A stretch of DNA of 64,000 nt from Mesotaenium endlicherianum (GCA_009602735.1 WELA01007774.1:667850-731849); one strand, 5' to 3'. Shown: positions 9,745-21,900, numbered from the stretch's first letter. A program made the numbers and translations. Notes: a model not told the origin generated them from the sequence alone.

Positions 9745-12700
9745 TCCAGTCTACTGACTGTCAGGATGCTACAGATAGTGAGTCGTCACTAGCTACCCTC
9801 GTAGCAGGTATTATGAGTCCTGCTCAACTGGATTCACTATGCATGCCTGACAACCAGATAAAGAAGACCATCAGCAATATAGACAACCAGAGAGTGCACA
9901 CTCTGGATGCTCTTGTTCCACCTGCTGTCCAACATTTCTTTGCTAAGTCAGGAGAACAATGCGAAAGTCAGAAAAAAACAGTCCCCCCTATCCTACTGCA
10001 TTGCATGATTGCAGGTATGAAGGTGAGGGCATTTTTTGACGGAGGGGCGTCATATACTTTTATCCACATCGACTTAGTTAAGCGGCTAAGGCTGCCTACT
10101 GTCACCCAAGGGAATAGAAAAATATTCCTTGGAGATGCCTCAAGTATCCCGAGAGGAGTTATAACCAAGCCTATTGAGGTCCAGTTAGGTTCTGGCATTG
10201 CAATTCTAACCGAAACGCTTACATTTGAGGTACTCAACATTGGCTTTTATGATCTCGTGCTAGGCAGGTCCTGGCTTAATAGACATCAAGCTGAAGTGTG
10301 TTGGAGCAGAGGTACAGTTAAAGTGAGAGGAGCCAGTGATGGGCAGACTGACTTGGCACCCACCAGTGCTCTTCCTCTTGTCCTGTGTGGATGGCAAATG
10401 AAGGAAAAGAAGAGGCTTCCAGAAGGATGCAAGTTGCTGAATGCAATGGAGTTCGTCAAAAGCTGGAACCAGAAGGAAGACAGAATGTTCTGTCTGCTGC
10501 TAAGAGAGGTACCTCCTCAACCTGAAGAAGTGGTTGAGAAAAAGGTACACCCTCCGGAACACCCTACTGCTGCAAACATTGTTGCTCAGTACACGGATGT
10601 GTTTAATATGCCTCCAGGACTACCCCCTAAGCGGGAAGTAGATCATAGGATTGATTTATTACCTGGTAGCCAGCCACCCTGGCAACGCACGTATGGCTTG
10701 TCTTATTTGGAGAGTGAGGAGTTGAAAACACAGATTGCAGAGCTGGAGGAAAATGGTTACATTTCTCCCAGTAAATCACCGTACGGCGCACCTATCCTAT
10801 TTGTTAAGAAAAAGGATGGCAGTATGCGGATGTGTGTGGATTACAGAGCCCTGAACAGAATTACAGTAAAGAACAAGTATGCTTTACCCAGAATCGAGGA
10901 CTTGCTTGATACCCTGTCTGGCGCTAAGGTGTTCAGTAAGATAGATCTCAAGAGTGGTTATCATCAAATCAGAATTGCTGAGGGGGATGAACACAAGACT
11001 GCTTTCCGCACACGTTATGGACACTATGAGTTCAACGTGATGCCATTTGGACTGACTAATGCTCCTGCTACCTTTATGGGTGCTATGAATGACATTTTCA
11101 GACCTTATTTGGATAAGTTTGTGCAAGTTTTCCTGGATGATATTTTAATTTTCTCTAAAGATGAAGCTCAGCACACTGAACACTTAAAGAAAGTGCTGGA
11201 CACTCTGCGGAAAAATCACTTGTATGCTAAAATGAGCAAGTGTGATTTCTTTAAGGAAAGTATTGAATTCTTAGGCCACGTTGTCAGTAAAGAGGGCATC
11301 AGTGTGGATCCTAAGAAAGTCCAGACCATAAGGGACTGGCCAGTACCACAGTCTGTCTCTGAAGTTAGATCCTTCCTCGGGTTGGCTAACTACTATAGGA
11401 GATTTATTGAGAATTATTCCACAAAGGCCAGTAAACTGACTGACCTTACTAAGAAAGACATCGGGTATGTGTGGGGGGAAGAGCAGCAGGCTGCCTTCCA
11501 GACCCTTAAAGATGCCCTTTGTTCTGCCCCAGTGCTAGCCGTGTATGACCCCAGCAAACCGGTGCAGGTGGTTACTGATGCCTCTGATTTTGCCATGGGT
11601 GCTATTTTGTTGCAGCCTGCTGACAAAACCACAAAGGATGGTAAGGTACGGCAGGAGTGGCATCCTGTGTTGTATGAGTCTATGAAATTTAATCCAGCGG
11701 AGATTAATTACTCAGTGCATGATAAAGAGCTGCTAGCTATCATTCATGTACTCAAACAGTGGAGAGCATACTTACATGGTAAAGCTTTTAAGGTGATTAC
11801 AGATCATCTAGCTCTGACCCACTTTCAGAAGAAGTCCAAGCTGTCGAGGAGGGAGAACCGCTGGAGCCAGATGCTGGAGCAGTTCCAAGTCCAGATCGAC
11901 TACAAACCAGGGAAGTTGAATCCTGCTGATGCACTCTCTAGAAGACCTGACTTGCAAGAAAGGAACTTTAGTCAGCATGCTGTAGATAAAGTCCTGTGTG
12001 CACTCACTTCACTAAAGGTGAAAAAGTCCTTCCTTGAACAACTTAGGAAAGCCTACCTTTCTGACCCAACATTTGAGCCCAGCCCCACTACTGGTATGTG
12101 TCGTGCTACCGCACTCGGGTATAAGCTCAAGGGAGGGGTCTGGGTGACTGAAACCACTTCAGGCAGGCTGAAGCTGGTCATTCCTAATAATTTGGAAATA
12201 AGGTCTCTCTTACTGAGTCAAGCTCATGACAGTCTCCTGGGTGGACATTTGGGGCAGGCCAAAACTGTTGGCAAACTGGCAAAACATTATCATTGGGAGG
12301 GGTTACCCCGGGAGGTCTTGAAATATGTCAAGTCCTGTGACCAGTGTCAGAGAAATAAGTCTCGGCACACACCACCCGGAGGTCTCTTGCAACCGCTACC
12401 CATCCCAGCGGGACGCTGGGAAACTATATCCATGGACTGGGTGGTCTCACTACCAAGAACTGCCAACGGGCATGATTCAATACTGGTAGTCGTGGATAAA
12501 CTGACAAAAATGGTCATTTTTATCCCCACAACTGTCAAAGTGACTGCACTCGAAACAGCGAGACAGTTCTACAACCATGTAGTATGCCAACATGGGCTCC
12601 CTTCTAATATCATCTCAGACAGAGACTCAAAATTCACCTCTAAGTTCTGGAGAGCTTTAATGGGGTTAATGGGAGTCAAACAGCTGCTCAGCACAGCAAA

Positions 12701-13529
12701 CCACCCTCAGACTGATGGGCAGACTGAAAGAACTAACCGAGTTCTGCAAGAGGTACTGAGAGCCTATATTAACCAAAAACAAGATAAATGGGATGACCTG
12801 TTACCCCAAATCCAGTTTGCGGTCAACAGTGCGGTGCACGCGTCAACGGGCAAGACTCCTTTTGAACTAAGCCTGGGTAGAGTCCCTAAGTCTCCTTTAG
12901 ATGTCCTAGGGGAGTCCTTAACTCCCCCTGAAGGGATTGACAATCCGGTCTCCCTCCAGTTAACTCAGGAGTTTGCTGACACCCTGTCAGAAGTCTAGCA
13001 GAACCTGCACAAAGCCCAAGAAAACCAACAAAAGTACGCTAATCAGCACCGTCGAGAACTGACCTTTTCTAAGGGCGATTTGGTCAAACTGCATTCTCAG
13101 CACCTGTACCTCCCTGGTGTGGTCAAGAAAAAGCTTGGCCCTGCCTGGATCGGTCCATATTCGGTAGTGCGTCGTGTCGGTCAGAATGCTTACAAACCGA
13201 ACATGTCAGCGGACTACAAGGGTCACCCGGTCTTTGATGTCTCCTTCCTGGAACCATACATCAAAGGTGATACACTGTTCACAGGTCGGTTACCTGTTCA
13301 ACCGGGACCGGTCCCCGCTGTCCAGGACGGTGACCCTGAGGAATATGAGGTTGAGGAGATTTTAGACGCGCGCTCGGTCCGTCGATCGTCTAAATATGTC
13401 ATGAAGTATCTCATTCGATGGAAGGGTTACGATGCCTCTGGGGACACTTGGGAATTTAGAGACCATTTGACTAATGCCAAAGGGGCGTTGAAACGGTTCC
13501 ACCTTCGGGCGACTGGAGCACCTCCCTAA
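9738..13529 (+). pseudogene. Pol of element B: protease, RT, RNase H, integrase, chromodomain
   Basis: A single frame carries, in order: retropepsin-like DGGASYTF (about 10035), RT with [34 protein letters not shown] and catalytic VFLDDILIF (about 11130), RNase H ([34 protein letters not shown]), integrase HHCC zinc site (GGHLGQ..., SCDQCQ), core residues in [19 protein letters not shown] and [13 protein letters not shown], and a chromodomain (YLIRWKGYDASGDTWE). The only internal stop is TAG at 12996-12998 (LSEV-stop-QNLHK), shared with B'; decayed copy C reads CAC there. A TAG at 9735 precedes the open frame where copy C has CAG. It would reverse-transcribe and integrate the element. Confidence 0.95.
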
Positions 13530-13965
13530 CAGTCATTTCAATTGACACGGGAAGGTGACAGGAGGTCCTGTCTCCATTTAAGTTGGAGGGGAAAATGTAT
13601 GACAGTTAGTGTACGAGAGCGAGAAAGGGACAGTTATGTGAACCCTAAGTGTCAGCGTAGTGATAGATGGGACGGTTATGTGAATCCTAAGTGTCAGCAG
13701 AGTGACAGAGGGGACAGCCTGGCCCACATAAAGCGCCTTTGGCTGAAGGAAAAAGGGCCTCGCACAGCAATACATCACTTAACACACCTGAAAACACATT
13801 CATACGTTTATGTCTGGCGCACCGCAACTACGTCAACTCCTAGCAATCACCCTGTAAGGTAAACAAGAACGAATATACCATACTAATACGAACTTACTCC
13901 CTTCCTGCAACTCCTAGGACAAAGGTCGATATCCTACTAACTTGTGCCCTGGTTACATGTGCAAA
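13530..13965. other. Spacer between Pol and third ORF of B, with 42-base repeat
   Basis: After the Pol TAA the same frame stays open to 13862, but the codons look like spacer. A 42-base unit starting GGGACAGTTATGTGAA is present twice (13627-13668 and 13669-13710) with the start of a third copy. The spacer could hold a promoter or splice acceptor for the downstream ORF, but I see no defined signal. The identical spacer is in B' at 27552-27987. Confidence 0.5.
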
Positions 13966-15492
13966 ATGGCTCCCACCACACAAAAGGAGGACAGAAAGCG
14001 CAAGGCAGAAGAAGCCAGGAGGACAATGGAGCAATACCAGAAGGAGCTGGCGGCGACGTCCCTCACCAGGAGAGAACAAGAAAGGGTCCGCAAACAACAA
14101 GAGGCGGCAGAAGAAGCACAGAGGAAGAAGGATCAGGAAGCGGAAAACCTCAGGAAAGCTGAGGAGGAGAGACAGAAGAAACAACAAGAAGAAGCGGCAA
14201 CGGCAGAGGAGGAGAGAAGGAAAAAGGCTGAAGCGGACTCGCAGAAGAGCTTGGCCACTTACAGGTATACTGTGGTGGGTGGCCAAAACTTTGATAACCT
14301 AAAGGAAGCATTGCTGGCAGCCCAGGAGATCAACAAGCTAGAACAGACGACACTGCTAAAGAGGGAAGGAGCTGCAGCACTGGATAGGTACATTGAGACA
14401 CACACTGGTGTGGTCCTCTACGAGGATTATGCCAAGATGGTGGGCTATACAGCAGAGCAGGCCCGGTACCTTGCCGATGACTCGGAGAACAAGCCAGTCC
14501 CAATACCAAGAATAGTGGGAGATCAGAGACTCATCAGGATGGTGAGCATGCGGCCCGATAGCTTTAAGAATACGATATTCTACCTCACACTATTGCCAGC
14601 TTACAATGAAGTTGAGAGAAGGAGCTGGGAGTACTTGGCCAGGGAAGCAGGACAGCAGATGTTCTCTCCCCATTGGTTCCCATGTAAACTGAGAAAGGCT
14701 GAGCATGGACCCCAGTACTACCAGCAGCCAACAGACTGGAGGTGGATGACCGTCACAAACAAAAAGCAGGAGTGTGACCGAGCCCAACCAGACAATTTCC
14801 ACTATGGCCTAGACGGCTACCTCATCCTACCACCTCACGTTGCCCATTGGGGCCCCAGGCTGAATGGCTGCCTGAGCAATATGAATGCAGAGACCAAAGA
14901 GCACAGGAGGAGGGGGAGAGACTACTTCTCTAAGGGAAAGCATGCCTTCATCAAATGGGCGAAGAATGCAGGCCGGATAGATATCAGCAGGCTGAAGGCC
15001 AAGCAACCTCCGGCGCGCCCTAAGAAAGGGAGGTCAGTAGACTACTCCATGTCTACCAGGGAGCAGGACGACTTAGTGGACGAGACTCCTACTCTCTCAG
15101 AGGAGGAGGATGAGGAGGATGAGGAAGAAGAACAAGGCAGAGGAGAAGCATCAGGAGCTGGCACTCAAGAGACCCAGGGGCAGGCAGGGGCACTTCCTAA
15201 GGAACCAAGATCAGGTATATGGAACGTGATCCCGATCATGGAGGCAACTGGACCCCGCACTCGCTCCCCCAGCCCACCTGCCCAAGCAGGGGAAGAAGCT
15301 GATCTGACTGTACTTGGCAGCAGACACAGGCAGAAATCCCCAGAGGACAGGGGTGCCAGAAAGAGGGACGCGCGGGTGGGCCAGAGGTATGCCGGCCTCC
15401 CCCTTCGCTCAGGGACATGTACCTCTTGCCAATGTATTTCAGCATTCTATTGGAATGCCTGTCTATGTGGGGATCAACACCCAAGTGGGTGA
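13966..15492 (+). CDS. Extra 3' ORF of element B, coiled-coil protein of unknown function
   Basis: The ATG at 13966 (MAPTTQKEDRKRK) opens a 508-residue frame; an upstream in-frame ATG at 13942 adds eight residues, so the start is uncertain. Residues 1-85 are almost all Lys, Glu, Arg, Gln and Ala, a likely coiled coil. Residues 90-340 look globular (ALDRYIETHTGVVLYEDYAK; PTDWRWMTVTNKKQECD). Then come an acidic run (EEEDEEDEEEEQGRGE, about 385-400) and a Pro/Ser-rich tail. I recognise no family. It is sense-oriented between the integrase chromodomain and the 3' LTR, where some plant gypsy lineages carry env-like or other extra ORFs. There is no signal peptide or membrane segment, which argues against an envelope. 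Confidence 0.75.
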   Translation: MAPTTQKEDRKRKAEEARRTMEQYQKELAATSLTRREQERVRKQQEAAEEAQRKKDQEAENLRKAEEERQKKQQEEAATAEEERRKKAEADSQKSLATYRYTVVGGQNFDNLKEALLAAQEINKLEQTTLLKREGAAALDRYIETHTGVVLYEDYAKMVGYTAEQARYLADDSENKPVPIPRIVGDQRLIRMVSMRPDSFKNTIFYLTLLPAYNEVERRSWEYLAREAGQQMFSPHWFPCKLRKAEHGPQYYQQPTDWRWMTVTNKKQECDRAQPDNFHYGLDGYLILPPHVAHWGPRLNGCLSNMNAETKEHRRRGRDYFSKGKHAFIKWAKNAGRIDISRLKAKQPPARPKKGRSVDYSMSTREQDDLVDETPTLSEEEDEEDEEEEQGRGEASGAGTQETQGQAGALPKEPRSGIWNVIPIMEATGPRTRSPSPPAQAGEEADLTVLGSRHRQKSPEDRGARKRDARVGQRYAGLPLRSGTCTSCQCISAFYWNACLCGDQHPSG

Positions 15493-15755
15493 AGAGCAGG
15501 CTACCATCCTCCGTTCTCCTCGAGGTCCAACTTTAGAACAAACGGGGTTCTTTAGAAGGCGAGCTGACAGACCTAGAGGGCTGTCCAGATCTAGGTCCAG
15601 ATTTCATTCTCCTGATCCTGAAGTCCCAGGAACAACCCCCTAGGTGACAGGCTGAAGAGGCAGTCAGTGGGGGAGGCTGGTCAGGTTCAGTTCCCTCATT
15701 TAATACTTCTGCAGTTTAATGTTGTCGAGGCGACAACAAGTTAAGTTGGAGGGAT
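15493..15755 (+). other. 3' untranslated part and polypurine tract of B
   Basis: About 260 bases separate the third ORF from the 3' LTR. A short inverted repeat, TTGTCGAGGCGACAA (15722-15736), can fold into a hairpin. AGTTGGAGGGA at 15744-15754, just before the TG of the LTR, is the likely polypurine tract that primes plus-strand synthesis. Another frame stays open across 15314-15643, but it largely overlaps the third ORF and I do not treat it as a gene. Confidence 0.6.
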
Positions 15756-16473
15756 TGTAATGAATCAGTACATAAGTAGATATAATTTTCATTTAAATAT
15801 AATAGTTAATTAAGTTCAGCCTGCTGAACCCTAGTTAATAATCAGTCTGCTGGACTTCATATTTAATATCAATTTAATGACTCAGCCGGAAGCAGCAGGC
15901 TGAAGTCAACCTAAGTCAGCTTGCTGACACATTCTTTGACGGCCAGCTGACCTCCGTACTCGGTAGCAGCAAACTGCCTCGATATGCATCTAAGTGTGAT
16001 ATGCTAGATGAATGGCCAGATGACATCCCTATGATGGATGGCAATTCGGGATGATGGGAGATGGCGGTGGATTTGGTTAACCGGGTCCTACCAACGTGGT
16101 TAACTCCCGGGTAGGCGGTGCCATCGCACTGGCCGTTGAACAGTAAACTCATTTCATGTACATAGGCTAGGTCTTGCTCTCGAGTTCGGCATTCGGAAAC
16201 GAGGCCAACTCTCTTGTACAGCTTACTGGGAGAGATCTGAATCCAAGGCGCGAAGCCATTGACACGCACTGTCTTCTAACCTTGCTTATGTATGAGTTTT
16301 CTGATTGCATTATTGATGCTAATTTACTCGCATTTGAATTACGAGTATTGTTCACTGCTAGTGTTGTCCTTTTGCCGTTTAACTAGTTAACAAAAAATAA
16401 CATAAAGATTACTTGCTGATATAAAGATCTTCATCAATTGTTAATCGCCTATTTAGTAAGTCGATTCATTTCA
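15756..16473 (+). repeat. 3' LTR of element B
   Basis: 718 bases from TGTAATGAATCAG to GATTCATTTCA, followed by CATGG of the A' integrase. Positions 15756-16299 match the B' LTR (25218-25761, inverted) in every part I compared, whereas 16300-16473 differ from it at several bases. The 5' LTR of the same element is more different. An open frame of 117 codons on the opposite strand recurs in the sister LTRs simply because they are homologous. Confidence 0.95.
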
Positions 16474-18998
16474 CATGGGAATGAAGTGAGCCACCTTGGT
16501 GAGCCGATCGGACACAACCCAAATTGCATCGTGCCCTTGACCACTCACTGGTAAAGATGTGATGAAGTCCATAGCAATCTGCTCCCAAGGATACTCTGGA
16601 ATAGGAAGGGGTTGCAATGTACCTCCCTTCTTTTAATTTGGTGTCTTGTTTCTCTGGCACGCATCGCAACTCCTGATCCACTCCTCGATGTCCTTGTCCA
16701 TATTTCTCCAATATTACTCCTGCTTCAATACGCTTGCCGTCTTCTCGCTTCCAAAGTGTCCAGCATATAAGCAATCATGATGCTCCGCAAGTAGTAAGTC
16801 TCGTAACTCCTTGACGTCAAGTACCACCACTCTCTTAAAATCACCATAATACCATATGCCGTCCTCCTTCTGCATACTCGAGTTGGACTCTGCTGCTCCA
16901 TCGTGAACAAACTCTGAGTCCTCTTCATAACCTCTCTGAAGCTTCTCCTTGAAGTCCTTACTCTCCTTGATGACTGAGACAGCTGCAAGGTCACACCTCC
17001 TAGATAAAGCGTCTGCAGGGTTGATCTTCCCAAGTAAATACTCAATCTTGTGGTCGAACTGTTGCAAAAAATCCATCCACCTTGCCTGTCTTGGTGTCAA
17101 CGTGGGCTGCGTCATAAATTTCTCCAAGCTCTTGTGGTCGGTCTTGATGAACACCTTCCGGCCGTCCACATAACATTGCCAAATCCTCAAAGCCCGGATA
17201 ATAGCCAACATCTCCCGCTCGTGTGCTGCATAATTCTGCTCAGCAGGGCTCAACTTCCTGCTCTCGTATGCCACAGGTTGTAATCCCTTGCCTTGGTCCT
17301 GGAGAAGAATGGCTCCCACTGCGACGTTTGATGCGTCCATGATGATGGTGAAAGGAAGCTCTGAACTTGCAATTGCCAACACAGGTGCCTGAGTCAACAA
17401 CTCCTTAATCTTCTCGAACGTTTGCTGCTCCTTGTCACCCCATAGCCAATTTTGCTGCTCCTTCAACATGTCCGTGAGCGGTGCACACACCTTGGCAAAT
17501 ACTTCAATGAAGCGTCGATAATAGTTTGCCATACCGAGGAAGCTCCTGAGTTGATGAATATCAGCAGGCATCGGCCAATCTCTGACTGCTTGCACCTTCT
17601 TCTGCTCCACCTTGACTCCTTCAACTCCCACTATGTGCCCAAGAAACTCAACCTCCTTGTGACAGAAGTCGCACTTGCTCATCTTCCCATATAGCTTCTG
17701 ATCTCTCAAGACCTCCAACACCTTCCTCAGATGCTCCACATGCTCCTCCAAGGTCTTCGTATAGATCAAGATGTCGTCCAAAAATACCCACCACAAACTG
17801 GTCCAAATAGGGTCTGAAGATACTATTCATGAGTCCCATGAATGTAGCAGGTGCGTTAGTCAGCCCAAAAGGCATGACTGTGAACTCGAATAAACCATAG
17901 CGAGTCCTGAAAGCAGTCTTCTAAACATCTCCTTCCGCAATCCGTACCTGATGATAGCCACTCCTCAAATCAAACTTCGAGAAAGACTTCGCTCCAACAA
18001 GCTTGTCAATCAATTCATCCACTCATGGAAGTGGGTACCGATTCTTGATGGTAACGGTAGTCGACACATATTCTCATAGTCCCATCCTTCTTCACAAATA
18101 AGACTGGCGCTGCAAATTGAGACTCGCTCGGTCGGATGAATCTCTTCTCTAAGGACTCTGTCAGCTGCTTCTTCAACTCATCCAACTCCGCAAACGATTG
18201 TCGATATGCGGGTCTCACTGGTGGCTTGCTCCCTGGTTCCTACTCAATCTTGTGCTCCATAGCTCTCTGTGGAGGTAATCCTGCAGGTAGCTCCTCAGGA
18301 AGAACGCACTTGAACGCCTCCAACAGCGCCTTAATTTGGGCAGGCATCTCAGCAGGCTTCTTCTCTTGAGCAGTTGGGCTCTGCTCCTTCTGAGCAAGGG
18401 GATCAGACATCGCTACTTGCTCCTCCGGCGATGTACATTCGCCCAGGCTGTTAGGATTCACGCTTGCTCCATCTGATGACCTGGCCAGGGCCACCAAAAC
18501 AAGGTACATCTCCTTCACCTGATTTGCCCTGCATAGCTTCTTAACTTGCAGGCTCGACAGAAGACAGTTACTTGTGGTCGTATCTACCTCCACCTGTTTC
18601 GCTGTCTCCATTTGACCATCACGCCCTTGGGCCTTCACTTGTTCTCTGCTCCAGTGCACTTGAGGGTTGGCTTCTCTTAGCCATGGTCGGCCCAATATCA
18701 CCTCATGGTGACCCAACTGCGCCTGCTCCATAACTTCCTTACTCAGGTGCCCCGCTACTTCCACGTGAATAGCTTCCGTAGGTGCACCACACTTGAGTCT
18801 CTGCCTGTTCGCCAAAATTGCCTCCTTAGGCTCATAATGCTTTTGCACAGGAATTCGCCACTATTTCACCAGCTTCTTGTGCACAAAGTTTGCACTTGTG
18901 CCACTGTCGACCATACACTTTGCCTTGTTGCCGTCGACTACTCCTTCCACGATGATAGGCTTGTCAACGTCTTGTCCTTTGCTTCTCGGCAGGCTCCT
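16474..18998 (-). pseudogene. Protease-RT-RNase H-integrase N-terminal half of A'
   Basis: On the minus strand this continues the A' element: protease fragment with TAG at the same site as copy A (rc of about 18861), VILGRPWL, RT pieces ([41 protein letters not shown]), RNase [13 protein letters not shown], then the integrase zinc region and the first catalytic Asp region (AMDFITSLP...), ending HFIPM where element B interrupts at 16474. It shares the TAG stops, the TGA and the RT frame breaks of copy A, but keeps the frame in VMEQAQLGHHEV that A has lost. It is the upstream half of the gene that resumes at 7512. Confidence 0.9.
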
Positions 18999-21900
18999 TT
19001 TGTAAGCATTCTAACCGACACGGCGCACCACCGAATATGGACCGACCCAGACCAGACCAAGCTTTTTCTTGACCACACCAGGCAGGTACAGGTGTTGAGA
19101 ATGCAGTTTGACCAAAAGCCCTCAAAAAATGTCAGCTCTCACGATGCTGATTAGCGTATGTTTGTTGATTTTCTTGGGTTGTGTGCAGACTTGTGTGGAC
19201 TTCTGACAGGGTGTCAGCAAACTCTTGTGTTAATTGGAGAGACACCGGATTGTCAAGCCCCTCAGGGTGAGTTAAAGACTCCCCTAGCACATCTAAAGGA
19301 GACTTAGGGACTCTACCCAGACTGAGTTCAAAAGGGGTCTTTTCCGTTGACGCATGCACCGCACTATTGGCCGCAAACTGAATTTAAGGCAACAGGTCAA
19401 CCCAATTATCTTGTTACTATATGCTCTCAGCGCCTCATGCAAAACTTGGTTAGTTCTTTTAGTCTGCCCATCAGTCTAAGGGTGATTTGCTGTGTTGAGC
19501 AGCCGTTTGACTCCCATTAATCCCATTAAAGCTCTCCAGAACTTAAAGGCAGATTTTGAGTCTGTGTCTGAGATGATATTAGAGGGTAGCCCATGTTGGC
19601 ATACTACATGGTTGTAGAATTGTCTTGTTTCTCTGAGTGCAGTTACTTTGACAGTTGTGGGGATAAAAATGACCATTTTTGTCAGTTTATCCACTACTAC
19701 CAGTGTCGCATCATGCCCAATAGCAGTTCTTGGTAGAGTTACCACCCAATCCATGGATATTCTTTCCCAGCGTCCAGCTGGAATGGGTAGTGGTTATAAG
19801 AGAACCCTGAGTGGTGTGTGGCTAGACTTATTTCTCTGACACTGATCAGAGCACTAAATACATTTCAAAACTTCACGAGGCAACCCATCCCATTGCTAAT
19901 GTTTTGCCAGTTTGCCAACAGTTTTAACCTGCCCCAAATGCCCCCCCAGTAAATTGTCATGCGCTTGACTCAGTAAGAGGGGCCTTATTTTCAAGTTATT
20001 AGGAATGACCAGCTTCAGCCTGCCTGAAGTGGTTTCAGTCACCCAGACCCCTCCCTCAAGCCTATACCCAAGTGCAGTATCAGGACACACACCATCAGTG
20101 GGGCTGGGCTCAAATGTTGGGTCAGAAAGGTAGGCTTTCCTAAGTTGGTAAAGGAAGGACTTTTTCACCTCTAGTGAAGTGAGTGCACAAATAAATTTAT
20201 CTACAGCATGCTGACAAAAGTTTCATTCTAGCCAGTCAGGTCGTCTAGTGAGTGCATCAGCAAAATTCAACTTCCCTGGTTTGTAGTCAATCTGGACTTG
20301 GAACTGCTCCAGCATCTCCTTGACAGGTTGGACTTCTTCTGAAAGTGAGTCAGAGCTAGATGATCTGTAATCACCTTAAAAGCTTTACCATGTAAGCATG
20401 CTCTCCATTGTTTGAGCACATGAATGATAGCAAGCAGCTCTTTGTCATGCACACAATAGTTAATTTAAGCTGAATTTCACAGACTCATACAGCACAGGGT
20501 GCCACTCCTTTCGTACCTTACCATCCTTTCGGGTTTTTCCGGCAGGCTGCAACAAAATAGCACCCATGGCAAAGTCAAAAGCATCACTAATCACCTGCAC
20601 ATGTTTGCTGGGGTCATACACGGCTAGGACTAGGGCAGAACAAAAAGCATCTTTAAGGGTCTGGAAGGCAACCTGTTGCTCTCCCCCCCACACATACCCT
20701 ATGTCTTTCTTAGTAAGGTCAGTCAGTTTACAGGCCTTTGTAGAATAATTCTCAATAAATCTCCCATAGTAGTTAGCCAACCCCAAGGAAGGATCTAACT
20801 TTGGAGACAGACTGTGGTACTGGCCAGTCCCCTATGGTTTGGACTTTCTTAGGATCCACACTGATGCCTTCTTTACTAACAAAGTGGCCTAAGACTTCAA
20901 TACTGTCCTTAAAGAAATCACACTTGCCCATTTTAGCATATGACTGAATTCTTTTCAGAGTGTTCATGACTGTCTTTAAGTGTTTAGTATGTTGAGCTTC
21001 ATCTTTAGAGAAAATTAAAGTATCATCCAAGAAGACTTAGACAAACTTATCCAAGTAAGGTCTGAAAATGTCATTCATAGCACCTATGAAGGTTGCAGGA
21101 GCGTTAGTCAGTCCAAATGGCATCACATTAAACTCATAGTGTCCATAACGTGTGCGGAAGGCAGTCTTGTGCTCATCTTCTTCAGCAATTCTGATTTGAT
21201 GATAACCACTCTTGAGATCTATCTTACTGAACACTTTAGCACCAGACAGGGTATCAAGCAAGTCCTCGATTCTGGGTAAAGCACATCCGCATACTTTTAT
21301 CCTTTTTCTTAACAAATAGGATGGGTGCGCCATGAGGTGACTTACTGGGGGAAATATAACCATTTTCCTCAAGCTCTGCAATCTCTGCTTTCAACTCTTT
21401 GCTCTCCACATAAGACAAGCCATAAGTGCGTTGCCAGGGTGGCTGACTCCCAGGTAGTAAATCGATTCTATCATCTACTTTTCTCTTAGGGGGTAGTCCT
21501 GGAGGCATATTAAAAACGTCAGTATACTAGGTAACAATTTTTGCAGCAGTAGGGTGCTCCGGAGGACTTACCTTTTTCTCAACCACTTTCTTAGGTCGAG
21601 GAGGTACCTCTCTTAGCAGCACATAGAGCATTCTGTCTTCCTTCCGCTTCCAGCTTTCGACGAACTCAATCGCATTCAGCAATTTGCATCCTCCTGGAAG
21701 CCTCTTCTTTTCCTTCATTTGGCATCCATACAGGACAAGAGGAAGAGCACTAGTGGGTGCCAAGTAAGTCTGCCCATCACTGGCTCCTCTCACTTTAACT
21801 GTACCTCTGCTCCAACACACTTCAGCTTGATGTCTATTAAGCCAAGAGCTGCCTAGCACGAGATCATAAAAGCGAGTGTTGAGTACCTTAAATGTAAGCG

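Larger units (their letters stand above)
10241..16299 (+). repeat. Left arm of a ~6.06 kb inverted identical tract (with 25218-31276)
   Basis: Coordinates pair as p + q = 41517 at both ends (10240 with 31277; 15756 with 25761), so there is no net length difference across the tract. All protein-level comparisons and the DNA lines I checked within it are identical. Just outside, differences appear at once: about ten amino-acid changes in the first 150 Pol residues on one side, and base differences at 16300 and 16339 onward on the other. The tract therefore starts and ends inside the elements. Confidence 0.8.
7513..16473 (+). mobile_element. Full-length gypsy (chromovirus-like) retrotransposon B
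   Basis: Two LTRs (720 and 718 bases, TG to CA), a primer-binding site, Gag, Pol with chromodomain, an extra 3' ORF and a polypurine tract define a complete 8,961-base element. Its flanks are CATGA on the left and CATGG on the right, a 4-base CATG (or imperfect 5-base) target duplication. Deleting it rejoins the integrase of A' in frame across 16474 and 7512, which independently confirms both ends. Gag has one frameshift and one nonsense codon, and Pol has one TAG, so it is probably not autonomous now. Confidence 0.95.

Noticed and set aside
13966-15492. Third ORF of element B as an envelope gene
   Set aside because: No signal peptide, no membrane segment, no Cys-rich ectodomain; mostly coiled coil and charged sequence.
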